A DNA stretch of 64,000 nt from Agelaius tricolor (taxonomy: Eukaryota > Chordata > Aves > Passeriformes > Icteridae). Each line of letters begins with the position of its first letter. The first letter of the stretch is position 1. The stretch spans positions 4,726,001-4,790,000 of the forward strand of contig JALJCS010000034.1 of the NCBI GenBank assembly GCA_023055355.1, written 5' to 3'. The notes beneath the pieces were generated by a model. It did no database searches, was not told the origin of the DNA, and saw only the letters and a list, made by a program, of their open reading frames with translations. Shown here in pieces: positions 26,792 through 39,100 of the stretch. Both the position numbers and the translations under genes were made by a program.

Positions 26792-28404
26792 GGATAGTGT
26801 TGGCAGAGCTTAGAGAACAGGTGAAAGCCTCATCAGAGCTATCAGCCTATGGGTGAATTCCTCCTGAGTGTATCCATGTACAAATGAAACGGGAAGAAAT
26901 AGGATTGGCAGTGGTGTTCCTTCAGTTTTGGATGTGACAGCTTGACAGTGTCTCCTTCAGCTTCTCCTTCACTTAACCAGCTGCTGACAAGTGAACACCT
27001 TGTCAGTGACAGCCTGCTTCAGCATTTCATGCTGTGGATAGATGATGGTCTCTGTGAGAAGAATAGGGCAGTCAAATCCTGCTGGGCTGCATTTGGGGAT
27101 TTTTTAATAATGCCTGTGAAAATTTCCAGAGAGTCTCTTCATTTTGTGGCCTTACTGGAGTATTTATCAAGGGGAAATGGACCCCTCTTTCAAAGGCCAA
27201 CACAGGCTCTGAGTCCAGAATGCTTGGGATCTGTTTTTCCATCACCAGTCTTTCCCTTGTGGAAGAATTCTGGGGTCAGTGGTAGGCAGGGAGTGCAAGG
27301 GGGTGTTTGATCTGGTGCAAGTTTTTTTCTTTAAGTAGCTTAATATTCCTGTTCGAGATGGGGACGCAGTCACAATGTCTGCTTAGAGAAAAACTTGCAC
27401 AGAAAAAGACCAGGGCCTCTCTGTTAACTTTCTGGGTGATGAATTACTGATCTCCACAAGAAGCTGGTGCACTAAATCTCAGCTGCACTTCCACGTTCAG
27501 CTGTCTCTGAAGTCCTGAAAAGCATTAAAATGCGGAACAGCAGTGTTTAGCTTTGGTGCTCATTAGAGCAGCACAGAACTAATAGTAATATTGTTGTAAC
27601 TTGACAAAGCCATCTAAATCCATGCATGTTTTCTTGTGAAAGCTTCCTAAACATGCTGCTAAATCCCCTAAAAAGCTACTAAACGGCTTTGGCAACCATT
27701 AGCAGAGCATAAGCGAGGGAACTCCTTTCAGTAAGTGAACAAACAGAGAAAATATGCTGAATAGCCGGACAAATGTGTTTCAGTTGGCTCTTTCATTTAC
27801 AGATATAAGGGAGCAGTCAATATCAATCACTGTTTTCCCTGTTGCACTGGAAATCACAATATCTCTTTTCATTCCACAAGCTCCTTTCACCACAGTAATG
27901 TGTCTTTAGAGTGACACTGGCATCAGTCTATTTCCGCTGTCTGAAGTCCAGAGAGCTTAAAAACACATTGCAGGGTATGAGACCTTAACCTTCCTCCCCT
28001 TCCACACACCCCTCTCCTCCGAGCCTCCTTTTGGAATTAATTGTTTTTATTTCTTTCCCAGTGCAAGGCTGGGAAAGAAAAGTGCCCACAGAGCCTGGGA
28101 ATATCTGCTCTTGCACTTTAGGGATGGAAATTGTATCGCCAGTGGTTGGGATTTGAATTTATCAGGTGTTGTGGGGAGTTTAACACAAGGTAATATGATT
28201 AGCAAGTTAATTTGCAGCATGCTGTAATGTGAAATTTAATGTACTGTGGTTTAAAGTTCAAGCTACATCCTGTTTTTTGAATGTCCTAATTGCCCACAAC
28301 CTCATTTATTTTAAAAAAATTAAAAAGTTGGGAAAACTCTACTTGTGATTATTTGGCATTTGGAGTGATTTGATGTTCTTGGGTTCTCTTTCTTCAAGTA
28401 GGGT

Positions 28405-28445
28405 TAATAACAATAATAATAACAACAACAACAATAATAATAATG
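28405..28445 (+). repeat. (AAT/AAC)n trinucleotide repeat before a splice acceptor
   Basis: About 13 consecutive AAT or AAC units end roughly 33 bases before the AG of the last AFG2A acceptor. This is where the branch point of that intron would be expected. The repeat is impure, with a run of AAC between AAT blocks, and could vary in length between individuals. Confidence 0.9.
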
Positions 28446-28456
28446 CTGTGTGGTTG

Positions 28457-28478
28457 TTTTTTTGTTGTTTCTTTGCAG
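28457..28478 (+). promoter_or_regulatory. AFG2A: 3' splice site of the AFG2A terminal exon
   Basis: A T-rich polypyrimidine tract with few interruptions runs into TTTCTTTGCAG, ending at 28478. It places the exon start exactly where similarity to the AFG2A C-terminus begins, with codon position 1 at 28479 (phase 0). The frame upstream translates to unrelated, T-rich residues, which supports the junction. Confidence 0.9.
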
Positions 28479-28655
28479 ATAACAGCAGTGTGCAGGGAAG
28501 CAGCCCTCCTAGCTCTTCAGGAAGACATCCATGCCAAATCTATCGCGGGCCGGCACTTCCGGAGCGCGCTGACAGTCGTGAGCCCGAGGATTCCCGACTC
28601 GTTAATCCAGTTTTATGCAGATTACCAGCAGCAAAGTGGACTGCACGCGCTCTGA
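28479..28655 (+). CDS. AFG2A: AFG2A (SPATA5) C-terminal coding exon
   Basis: This exon encodes the last 58 residues of AFG2A (SPATA5), a hexameric AAA+ ATPase of the CDC48/Afg2 family. AFG2A works with AFG2B and partner proteins in releasing factors from pre-60S ribosomes, and it has also been linked to mitochondrial and spermatogenic functions. The exon opens with [16 protein letters not shown], the helical lid segment that follows the second ATPase core in this family. It continues with an RHF motif, then [16 protein letters not shown] and the terminus SGLHAL, before TGA at 28653-28655. The order and wording match the vertebrate AFG2A C-terminus closely. The nucleotide-binding Walker and arginine-finger motifs must lie in upstream exons outside the window. 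Only this last exon is visible, so the gene is partial here because of the window edge. SPRY1 lies downstream on the same strand, as in other vertebrates. Confidence 0.95.
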   Translation: MTAVCREAALLALQEDIHAKSIAGRHFRSALTVVSPRIPDSLIQFYADYQQQSGLHAL

Positions 28656-28810
28656 AAGGCAAATTAATACGTTCCCCATTCACTGTGTGAATGGCACATT
28701 TCCTTTGTGAAGCTGTCAGAAGCCAAGGAGTTTTGTACTGTGAGCGAGTGGAGTGTCTGGAGTTAACTGAATGTGGAATTGCTGTAATAAAAGTTCCTGT
28801 GGAAGTTTTG
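28656..28810 (+). other. AFG2A: AFG2A 3' UTR with polyadenylation signal
   Basis: After the TGA there is a short untranslated tail. A canonical AATAAA lies at 28786-28791, followed by a GT-rich stretch (CCTGTGGAAGTTTTGCGTGT) that suits cleavage around 28805-28815. The resulting 3' UTR would be about 150 bases. The end point is inferred and a longer alternative form cannot be excluded. Confidence 0.75.
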
Positions 28811-31800
28811 CGTGTCATGGGCATTGTCCTAAACTTTAGATTTTACCATTTTAGTGATATAACCTGCCTTTTAGGGGTAGTCAGATTTCTGGTTTAAGTC
28901 AGTTTATCCATGTATCAAAAAGCCCCAAAATTCTGAAATTTGGTGGATTTGTGGCCCTAAAGAGAGAAGCAACAAATGCTATTATTGCCTTGATTTGTTC
29001 CTGCCTCAACCACAGATTGATCCCAGTGAGCAGCCTCATTACAAATTATTGTGAATTTTTTGACTTATGATCTCCAGCAAAGCTGCCAAAGAGGCTTTCT
29101 GAGATAAAGGCATCCCGATTGATTACAGCCAAACATTTATCTTTAGTCTTCACTAGCTCCTTTTTAGACATGCTGGCAGGTAGGCACCTTGAAAAACTGT
29201 CCAGCCCTTCACTGACCTGAACTCACTGCCAGGTGTCAGCAAAAGATTCTTGTTGTTCATGTTTGTTTCCATCAAAATAAATAGGAATGTTGATAAAGTA
29301 GATTATTTAAAGCTGGCTGCTTAAAATCCATAATGAACCCTAATTAATGGATGAGAAAACCTCCTTGCAAAAACTGTTATAAATGACCACAAAATACTTC
29401 AGGGACAGATAAAATCTCCTCAGGTTGTTTCTTTGTTATATCGTCTGTTGAAACGATGACAGGTCCTTGTGGGCTCTCTGCTCTTGCACTCAGGATGAAA
29501 TGCACTTAAGCAAACTAATATTCAGTTTTTTTCCCCACAACAGAAAGGCTGAGCTTTTCTAGTCCAGACATAAGCAGTTGAGGGAAAGATAAACCAAAAC
29601 CAACACAAACATCAACAGAAAGGTAATTTCTTCACCTTGATTATGGTTTTTCTCTCTTTACTTAGTTCCAAACTATACACATTTTGTAGCTTTTAAACAG
29701 AAATCTACTATTTTAAAACAACAGCTTTTTTTATTACTCTCATTCTAACCTATTGTTGCTGTAATTTGCATTTAATTTTATTATTGCTGTAAAGGTTTAG
29801 AGGATGAGGAGAAGGGGGTCCTTTACTTAGTTCAGCTGATGTGTATGAGGTTTTTTCTTTTTTTTCATTGTTTGACTCTTTAGTATTCCAGCGGACAAAG
29901 GGAATTAAGAAAATTATAAACTGGAAGAGTTGCCTTGGGGATCAAGACTGCATCTGAAACTACTTTATCCTTCTTTTCTAAATTCAACATACTCCAGCTC
30001 AGAGCTCAGGATGTGAACCATTCATCATAACCATTAAATTTTTGAGGTTTCCAGAAATTAAATGCCATACCTTTATCCCCTGGCACTTCACCCCAGTGTG
30101 TGCTCCTGAAGGGAGGAAAGAGAGACTGCAGTTTTCACTGCCAGTAATGAATTCTGTTTGTGATTTTGTAGCCTAAAAATAACACTACATGCTGCTCCAG
30201 ATGAGTGTTAAAACTAGATGGCCATTCCTTGAAAAGTGCTCAGTTTATTGGCAACATGCACCAAGGAGTGAATGTGAACTGAGAAACTACAAGAGAGGCA
30301 GGTGGGAGCTGGCTGCCCTGTCCCTTTGTGGAACCCTGCTGCCATCAGAGGGAAATTTTGCAAATGGAATTTCAGGACACTAGGAGAGAATGCTGGCCTA
30401 TGTCTGCTATTTGTGCCTTGGGAAGCATCCCATCCCTGCAAACATTTATCCTTGTACCTGTATGGTGCCACATTTATCCACAGGGCACCAAATCTCTGGG
30501 TACACACCCATATGCCAGAAGTGATTTTAAGTGTAGGAAGCTCCCCTTTTTATCCTTGGGTTTGTGGCATTTGATTTTTTAAAAAAGTAAGATATTCTTA
30601 AAAAAAATAAACAATGACAAATTTGTGAAGTCACCATGAGGTGTCTGTTGCTTCCAGAAAATTCTGTTTGGAAAACTTTGCCAGTATGATGACCCCCTGT
30701 CTCTTTCCTAAAGAAAGATCACTGCTACTGTGGATGAGCAAATTGAAACATGGGTATCAGAATTCTGGAAAATTTGGTTTTGATGGAAACACGGGCAGTG
30801 TAGCCCTTTCATAATGCAGCTTGCTGAGAGCTCTTGCACCCTGAGCCTCTCGTTGGAACTTACTGATGAGGGCACTGTAGGACAGAGCACTCCAGGAGCA
30901 TCTCCTGTCATTTACAGGAGCAAGTTTTGATTCAGAGCTGACTCCTCACAATGTGTTTTGCTGAACACCTCGTGCCTTGGCACCCTCTCAGTTCTCTTGC
31001 AGTATGAGCCCATAAAAGCCTGAACACCTCTGTGCTGCAGAGCAGCTCAAAGATAGAGGCACTCTCTCTTCTGCTGGGTTTTGTTGTTGTGTTTCCATGA
31101 GATTTAATTTTAATTAAAGGATTGAGGCTCAGTGAATTTCAACAGAGAAGGCATCTGAGAAGAATATGTCTATCCCATCCTCTCGTTAACTGCTTAGATT
31201 CCTAGGCTTACTTACTTCTTTGAATTTTTGAAAAACACAGTCTTTTTCCTGCCTGCTGTTATCTTTTGGAGCTGGATTTTGGCCCAAATACTGCTTGAGT
31301 CGCAGAATTGTTAACATTAAATCAACTTCTCAACGTTTCAGGCACGCTTTGTTTAAATACAAAATCTAAATTACCTTTTTTCTTCCAATAACAATCTCTT
31401 GCAAAATGGTATAAAATGTCTTTTGACAGTTTTGCCAGAAATGACCAGGAGAATATTTATGATCAAAATGCAAAATTGTCTTCACTTAACTTGAAAAAAA
31501 CTTCAGTCCTGTGTTCTACCTAATGCATAAAACAGATTTTCACTGCAAGCATGATATACAATTCTTAATCCTAGAAGAAGGAATTAGGTTTATTGTGGAT
31601 AATTTTCCTGCAGCCTCTAGATGAGAGTAGAATATAACTTTTAGCAAGCTCAGGTGCAAGGGCCAACATCAGAGACAAAATAAAGATCATTTATTTCAAA
31701 GGTGGTTATTCCAAAAGATCATTGAATTTAGACTTTAGATTTGAAATCAGCCCTTTCAAATATTATGTCCTTAAAGCAGATTTTTGTGGATTCTGTATCC

Positions 31801-33124
31801 TGGCTCTTTCCTTTCAGCTTTACTCATTTTGAATGTCAAAGTGTGGTGACTCCCCTCTGGAAGCTGGACACATGCCAAACAACGCTCCAGGAACTGAGTA
31901 TCCATGGAAGGCTGGGAGTGATGTCTCCTAGTGAAGCAGTAGTCTGATTCTGCTGATAAGAGTGTGGAGAGGGGAAGAGTGGAAGTCAGATCTGGTGTTT
32001 TGTCCTGTAGTGCCCAGGAAGATGAAGTTCAGTGATGGACACAGGTTGGTGGGCAGGAGAACTGTCTCTGCTTATTGCAGTCAGGGCTGTGAGGAGCCTG
32101 ACCCTGAAGGGCTTTGGTTCTTTCTGGCTCTGCCAGAGAAAGCAGCTGATGTATGGGTGAAACAGAATTGCCAGCACTAGAAATGCTGGTGTCCAGGGAT
32201 TGTGGTATCCTAGTATGTAGTGCTAGAATTTGGGAGGAATTGGACCTCAAAGATGAAGCGTCACCCACTAGAAGGTATAACCTTGGTAAAAGGCCCTGAA
32301 ATAATTAGTAAAAAGCAGGCACAAAGAACTTGCCTTGCTTCCTGTGATCCCAGAGTTGGGATGAAACCAGCTGTGCTTCCATTCACACTCCTGAGCCTTG
32401 GGATTACTCCTGTGCTGATGCAGTCTGGGGCATGGCAAGTGGTTTGCACTGGGGGCAGAGTTACATTTGGAAAATCAGTTTTACACTGGGACCCCTTTGT
32501 ATTTGTATTTAATATTGTTGCTACAGTTGCAATGAATTGCAATAATTTTTATCTCCTAGGAACCCCAAAATCTTTTGCTGATGTTTTTTTTTCCCTTGAC
32601 GTGGAAGACAATACCAAAGGTGACATTAATGTGTGCAGTTCGATAGGGAGCTTTTCCAATGTAGTAGGTGCAAGAGGCAGAATTGCTGCTGTGGCTGGGC
32701 ATGTTTTGCCCATTTGGCAGGCCAGCATCAGGAAGACAAATATTTCAGCTGAAACCTCCTCCTGATCTTGGGGTTTGTGTCTGCTCCTTCTGCAAGTGCT
32801 ACCTGTTCATTTATTAACCTCCTCTGCTGGAAACTTCATGGAGCATTTTCACCAGGGCTTTATGCATTCTGTGTTAAACATTTTAAATGGGGTCATTCTT
32901 CCACACAGACTTAAATCCAACAGCTCCAGAGCTCTGACAGAGAAGGAGATGTGTGTTTTCTCTGTTAACTGGCCTGCCAAGGACAGGAGGGATGAGGGGG
33001 GAGAGCCCCTCTCTGTGTTTGCGTGGCAGGACTCCAGCGAGAGCACAGGTGTTGGGAGAGAAGGCAATGGCAACCAGATGACATTCCTTCCCCTTGGACT
33101 AGCCATTGCTCAAACTGATTGTGG

Positions 33125-33184
33125 GTCCAGCAGTTGGACTGGATGATCTCAATGGTTCATTTCCAACCTAAATGATTCTGTGAT
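33125..33184 (+). mobile_element. CR1 LINE tail fragment, sense
   Basis: GTTGGACTGGATGATCTCAA, then TTCATTTCCAACCTAAATG and ATTCTGTGAT at the end, form the last 60 bases of a CR1 subfamily that uses the GGACTGGATGATCTT wording. The longer body has been lost or was never copied. Confidence 0.8.
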
Positions 33185-36100
33185 ACCCTTCCAACAAAAG
33201 TGTTGTCTGCATGTGCCTGTGTAAAATCCATGACATTAAAGCTTGGGTTCCTCTGACTAAAAGATTAGGGGGGTGGAATCACACTTGGCAACCACTGGGA
33301 AGATACAAGAAGGTAATCCAGACAGTGATTTATCCCAGCTGAGAAGTGAACTACCTTTCTGGAGGTGCTGATGAGGCAGCTGATGTCAGAAGAGGCCCTC
33401 AACACTTACCTAGAGAACACTTACCTTGAGGTAGATGGAAGAAATTGAGAGCAGCAATTCCTTGATATATTGAGAAAAATATTTTATCAACTTGTGCAAA
33501 TATATCCTGTTTGCCTAAATGGTTATGGAAATGCTGCTGGTCTCTTCCTCTCACACCTGTGTGTGTGTGTGGCATTAACCATGCACCCCAGGGATTTTTT
33601 TAATCTCTTTTGCTAACACTGAGGAGTTTTCACAGCCCTGTTTGGTAAAATGGCTCTGCCATCAGCCAAGTGTGGAAAGGGCTTTGATAACATTCAAGGT
33701 GAAACACTTGTCAGCTCTCACTTTATCCAGGAATGGATTATCTGGGCTGTGGAATAATGAGGTCATGTCTTTCCTCCACACCGCTGGCAAGAGCTTCGGA
33801 TTTCACACAGGGGCAGCTGCTTACACCAAGCCTGCTCTACTTAATGCCTTTAAAGCTACCCTGCCTCCCTGTCAGCGAGTTCTCCCCGAGCTGAGGGTGT
33901 GCAACTTGCTCACACAGCCTCCTTTGCAGGGCCTGTGAGGGGGCTCCTGGTGCTTGGATTGCTGTCCTGTCCCAGAGTTGGGTGGCTGGGATGCAGGAGC
34001 ACAGGACGTGAGAAGCAGAGTGACCTGTGCATGGCTACTGCACCTAAAATACAGGAATGTGGAGCAGGATTTGGGGGTGGGTGGACCAAAGCCATGCAGC
34101 TGTTTCCAGGTGTCCCATGAGCAGCTTGCAGTCTGAATCTGCAGCTTTAATGCAGAGCTGTGGCAGTGAGAGTGGCCATGGACATGAGAGATCCCTAAAG
34201 CACACAAGTTGTGGGTGTTAAAGCCTGTGGGTGCTTAAGTAGATTAGCAAACAAACAAATCCTTTAATATTCTGGAATGCTTCCTCACCACCTAAGTAGG
34301 GATTATTCCACCAAGCCTTCTGCCTTTCAGATAGCTGTGCTCTTTAATGATTTGTACTCTTCAGTTAAAAAAAAAAAAAAGGAAAATCTGAAAGCGTATC
34401 AAAAGTGTCTGTGTGGATTTCAGGAAAAGCACAAAAACGATAAAAAGAGCTGTTAAAAATATTCAAGACCCTGTGAAAACTGAGGTTGCTGCAGTGCAGG
34501 CAGTAGCATATGTAGGATGCTGCACCACAGAGGTTGCTACAATTTTATCCTTAAAATTTGTTTTACACAACCCACTACGACTCTATGTACAAATACGTGA
34601 CACAACTCGCCCACCGCTTTCTTCTTAGCACTGTGAAAATCTTGGTTAAACTGTCAGCTTTCTATCTGAAACATTCAGAAACAACCAGTTACCTTGGTCT
34701 GATTCCACTTCCAGGCTTTCATCATCTGTGATTTTGGTAAAAAGCTGCTTTTGTTAATGTGTAATGCCTCATAGTAACCGGTTACACTTTTACTACAAAG
34801 GGGTGTTTTATTTTCCCGAGGGATGAATAGTAATCAAGGATCAGCTGGTAGTGCCAAGTGCCCTGATAACACAATTGGCTGCATACAGCTTTGTTAGGCC
34901 CCTTCCTGCACTGGCTGGCTGGGAGACTTTAAGAGAAGATGTTGGGAGAGCTGTTCTTTACCTACTGGGCTGTTGGGGAGCTGAATTTTGGGATCATTTT
35001 GTCTGCTGGGTGAGGAGGTAAGAGCTGGCTTTGGAGCAGATGAAGCCCTTACTGATTAAGGACAGCAAGGGGAGGGTGGGAGAGGAGATAGATGGGGAAA
35101 ATGCTTGAAAATAAACATGTGAATTAGAAAAGTTACCCTGGAATTCATCACTGACTGATTTTTGTGGAAATGTGTGGGGGTTGATGGAGTTGGAAGGAGA
35201 CAGAAAGTGGGAATACTGATTCTAATCAGAGAAGGGGCTGATTTGTGTTATTTTGATGCTGATTTAGGTGAGCTGAAGGAGGGCTGCAGTCACCCTAGCC
35301 TGTGGTAGGAAGTGTCTCACTGCTAAGCACAAAGTGGAGTCTGGCTTTGATCTCATTAACCCCATCAGCACTGGAGTAGCAGGTGTGTTTCTGGAGCTTG
35401 ACTCTTTCAGACACTTGAGGTACATAGAAAGGGGCAGAGGTTGCTTCAGAACCAAAAAAGGTAAGACACAGATCTTCCTCTTGTGATTTTTTCAGAAATT
35501 TACGGTCCAGTAATGGTATCAAGAGAAAGGAGGGGAATTCTGCCCCTTTTCTCAATGCGAAGAGGAAAAGTTGGGGGAATAAAAATTTGAGGAGAAGTGG
35601 GGATTTCTAAACTCCACAAGAAAAACAAAGAGATGGAGAAAAAGGAAAACCCACAGCAGCAATAACAGGAAGAGCATCTTGGAGACAGCTTTGCACAAAG
35701 GTGGGCTTTATATCTTGCAGTCAGTTCTATTAGGATGTGGCTTATCCTGAATCTCTATTTTTTGAGAATACTCAATATCCTTAATAAGTGCCCTATGATT
35801 TTAAGCTGGATTTATCCTGCTGGATTGTCTTGGGAGGAAGGGTCACAGCCACAGAAGTTGAGGCCAAGCTGTGCAGACTACCTTGAGTCTTCTGATTTAA
35901 AAGTAGGATATAGAAGTAAAGTTGTGTGTTAGCTCTAAAATTCCACTGTTCCATCAATTAACCCCCCCCCCTCCATGACTTTGATAGTAGAGTGTGGGTG
36001 TGGAAGGAAAATAATGGTGGTTGTGACTTGCTGAGCCCCTCCAGTTGTAATACACTTGTCCTGTCTTAAGTGAGAGCTGGAAACAAAACTCACATCATAA

Positions 36101-39100
36101 CCTCAGGGTTTTAATCTCTGCAGATCATCATGAACTGCTTTGAAAGGGTGGTTGGAGGGTTAAGCTAGGAAGGACAAACTGGTAGCGTAATAACATCTAT
36201 ATTAAAAATAAAAAAACCCCAACCAACCAACACAGATGTAATGTATTATATAATCTCTGTTAAACTTGCTCTGGGAAACCCTCCAAGAGCCAGTGTCAGT
36301 CTCCATTTTGTACAAGTCTGTACATAACCTTTGTAAGAATTTGTGTGAAGTTGGGTGGGGAAACAGGGAAACACAAAGTAAGAACAGAATGTAGCCTGGC
36401 CAAAGCCTTTCTGCAATGGTGCAGTCAGAGCAGGGACACAGGGGGGTTTGCTCCTTCCTGGGCCTTTCCCACCAAGCCACCCCCTCAGCACAGGTGCTGT
36501 CAGCCTCTCTTAGATGCTTACAGATACAGCAATTAATGTAATCACTGCTAATAAGTAATGGACAGAATAACATAGGGGCTATGCCACGGGGCTGTTTGTT
36601 TTCCAGGAGCTCGGGCACTGCCTGTCTCAGCATAGATGGTGCTCACTTAGCTCCCAGCAGAGAGTAACTTGGAACAAAGTGCATTCAGGCAGGGTGTTTG
36701 GACACAGGGGGAAAGCTGCTGAAAACAGAGGAATTACAGTGATAAATCCCCTTGTGAAATGTGAAAGAAGCTTTTTACACTCTTCTGACAAAACATCAGT
36801 CTGACTGTATCGATCTACTGAGCTCTCGTCAGCTTCTGTCCTTTCCACCTTCCTCCTTCCCTGGAACTGCTGTCCTAGTCAGCTCTTCTTGGGACACTTT
36901 TGCAAGTCATCTCTCTTAACAGAGGTGTTGTTGTGCTGTTTCATTCCCATTCCCTGCCAGGAAGGATTGTTTTCCTCTACACAATTCAGCAGAGCAGCCG
37001 CTGGCACTGAAAATATTGATGATGTGGAGGTGATTTGGAACATGGCAAGCTTCCTCAAACAAACAAGTAATGCAGTTACATTCATGGGCTTTGGCTGAGC
37101 TATCCTGTCATGAAATACACTGAGAAAATATTTTTTTCAGGCTTTTCAAATTTTAGTCTGAAATCTTAAGTTTAAAACAGAGCTGATGGACCAACTGTCT
37201 CTGTCTCCCGTCTAAGCTACCTTTAACAGGAACAGTAGGGCTGGTTTAGCTGTTCCTCAAGAAGCAGACAGGGAATAATTCCACATTTACTACTTCTCTC
37301 ACATTAACTTTGAGTCTTTATAAACACAAACTAGGATATATATGGGTATCCTAATACCTAACAGCGTGTGGAAAGAGGGATGTGATATAGAAAATGCATG
37401 CCGTGGAAGCTCTCAGCATCTCAGCTTGGTTTTCCTGACATGATGCCTCCTTTCAACCTCTTTTCTTTGCCCAGAGAGGTCTGACAGTAGGAATTGTCCC
37501 TTCCTGCTTTACAAAGAACTCTTGAGCAAATTATTCTTTCTGTGTCTTCCTAAGAAGTGCTGAGCGCTTTTACTTTATAGCAATTGGCACCCTGGAAAAT
37601 TTAAGTCTGCAGGAGCTAATGAACCTACAGGAGTGTTTGTAATTGACTCAAAGTTGTTGTTTTTTCATGTGGCAAGTTTTAAAAAAACCAGCAGATGGTT
37701 TTGAAAGGTAATTCTTGACATCAGTCCAGCTCCAAAAATGTTGTTTTCCATTTGCTTCCCATGTTTCACACTGTTGGTGTGTGATGAAATACGAGTAGTG
37801 CTACTGCTGAGCTGCTGTGCTCTTGTAGGCTTGTGGTGAGAGATCTTTTCCATGTCTTTTCAACCATAAAAGAGTAAAAGAAAGGTGTGGTGTTGGTTTG
37901 TTTGTTTTCTCCCCTGTACAAGACCTGCAGCAAAGACTCAAAGAATATGGTAAAATATATTGAATGCTGATCCTAGGTGCATAAAGGTTTAAATTTTCCG
38001 GAAGTGGGACATTTGGAGGAGAATTAGAAAAGTCATGTTTGTTTGCTATGAGAACAGAGTGGTGTGTAAGTTCTAACAGATTGATGTTTAGGTTTTGATA
38101 ACTGCCCTCTGCAGAGCTGCAATCCAGCCAGGTGGTGACAGCTATTTTACTGCTCTGAGAGGTATGGACATAAATAATAGCTGAGCAGTTGACCTCAATA
38201 TCTGCTGGTGCTGAAGATGACCTTTCTTGAATACTCTGAGGTCTCTGTCTGGCCTTCCATGTAGAAAGGACTAGAACCCACTAGGGAATTGTCAGGGATT
38301 TTTTTTTCTTTTGTTTTAATAATCAGGGAATTGCTTCAAACACTGAGTTCAGCCAGGCAATGATGTCCACAGTTCTAAGCTAATATAAAATGTGTGTTTT
38401 CTGTTTTTCAACTGGACACACTTGTCATTCTTATCTTTATTCAGATGCTTCTTTTAGGTTAGATTATACTGCTGAAAATGTATGGCAAGATTGCTGTGGG
38501 CAACAGTGCAATCCCTCCCTTGGGAATGCTGTGGTATTACAGTGCTGCTCCAAGAAATGTCACCTTGCAGCAGCATCACTGCAGTGTTTTGGAAGGCTAT
38601 TGGGTAGGCTGATCTAGGAGGAAATGCTATTTTCTGCATAAATTTCAAAACTACTGAACTTGGGAGACAATAGAGACAAATCCTGGCTAGGCTTTGAGAT
38701 TGTTTAAACAGGGTATGTGTCAGTAATAGATGTGTCTTTGTCCATGGAAATTCTCTGGCTTCTCAAAGACAGCGTATTTAATTGATCAGGGAAAGAAACA
38801 AGAATCACAGGAGTGGCTTCAAAGTAGAGAGTTATGGAGGGAATCTAAAAGAGGGACCACCCCCCAGCACATACAAACACAGAGTTTCTGGTGTCACAAC
38901 CTCCCTGTGTTGTGTGCCTGTACATGTCCTCCTGGGTGGGAGCCAGCAGGAGAGACAGTGCAAGCTTTCTCCATGGCTTGTGTGAAACTAGAGCAGCCTG
39001 TCTCCCACCCTGATGGAAATGAGGGGGGTTTTCATGAGCAACGTGGCAGTATGTGCAGGGGCATGTGTGTTTTCTGTTCTTCACTGTCAAGGGTTTTCCC

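Larger units (their letters stand above)
1..28478 (+). other. AFG2A: Probable last intron of AFG2A (3' part)
   Basis: No coding exon could be recognised before the terminal AFG2A exon at 28479. I looked for the preceding exon, which in relatives ends with a Ser-Gly-Ala-Glu motif just before the junction, and did not find it. The simplest reading is that this whole stretch belongs to one long last intron that begins outside the window. It is AT-rich, ordinary noncoding DNA. It contains CR1 fragments (2.4, 7.0, 21.9 and 22.6 kb), hairpins (13.55, 19.75 and 26.75 kb), a G21 run (20.8 kb), and GC-richer patches near 9.5-9.7 and 23.2-24.2 kb. Open frames here are short, lack recognisable domains and are treated as chance. 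That this is intron is inferred from gene order and the missing exon. Confidence 0.7.

Noticed and set aside
28370..28690. Frame with a run of 13 Asn over the AFG2A last exon
   Set aside because: The Asn run is the (AAT/AAC)n intronic repeat, and the downstream part is an off-frame shadow of the true exon.
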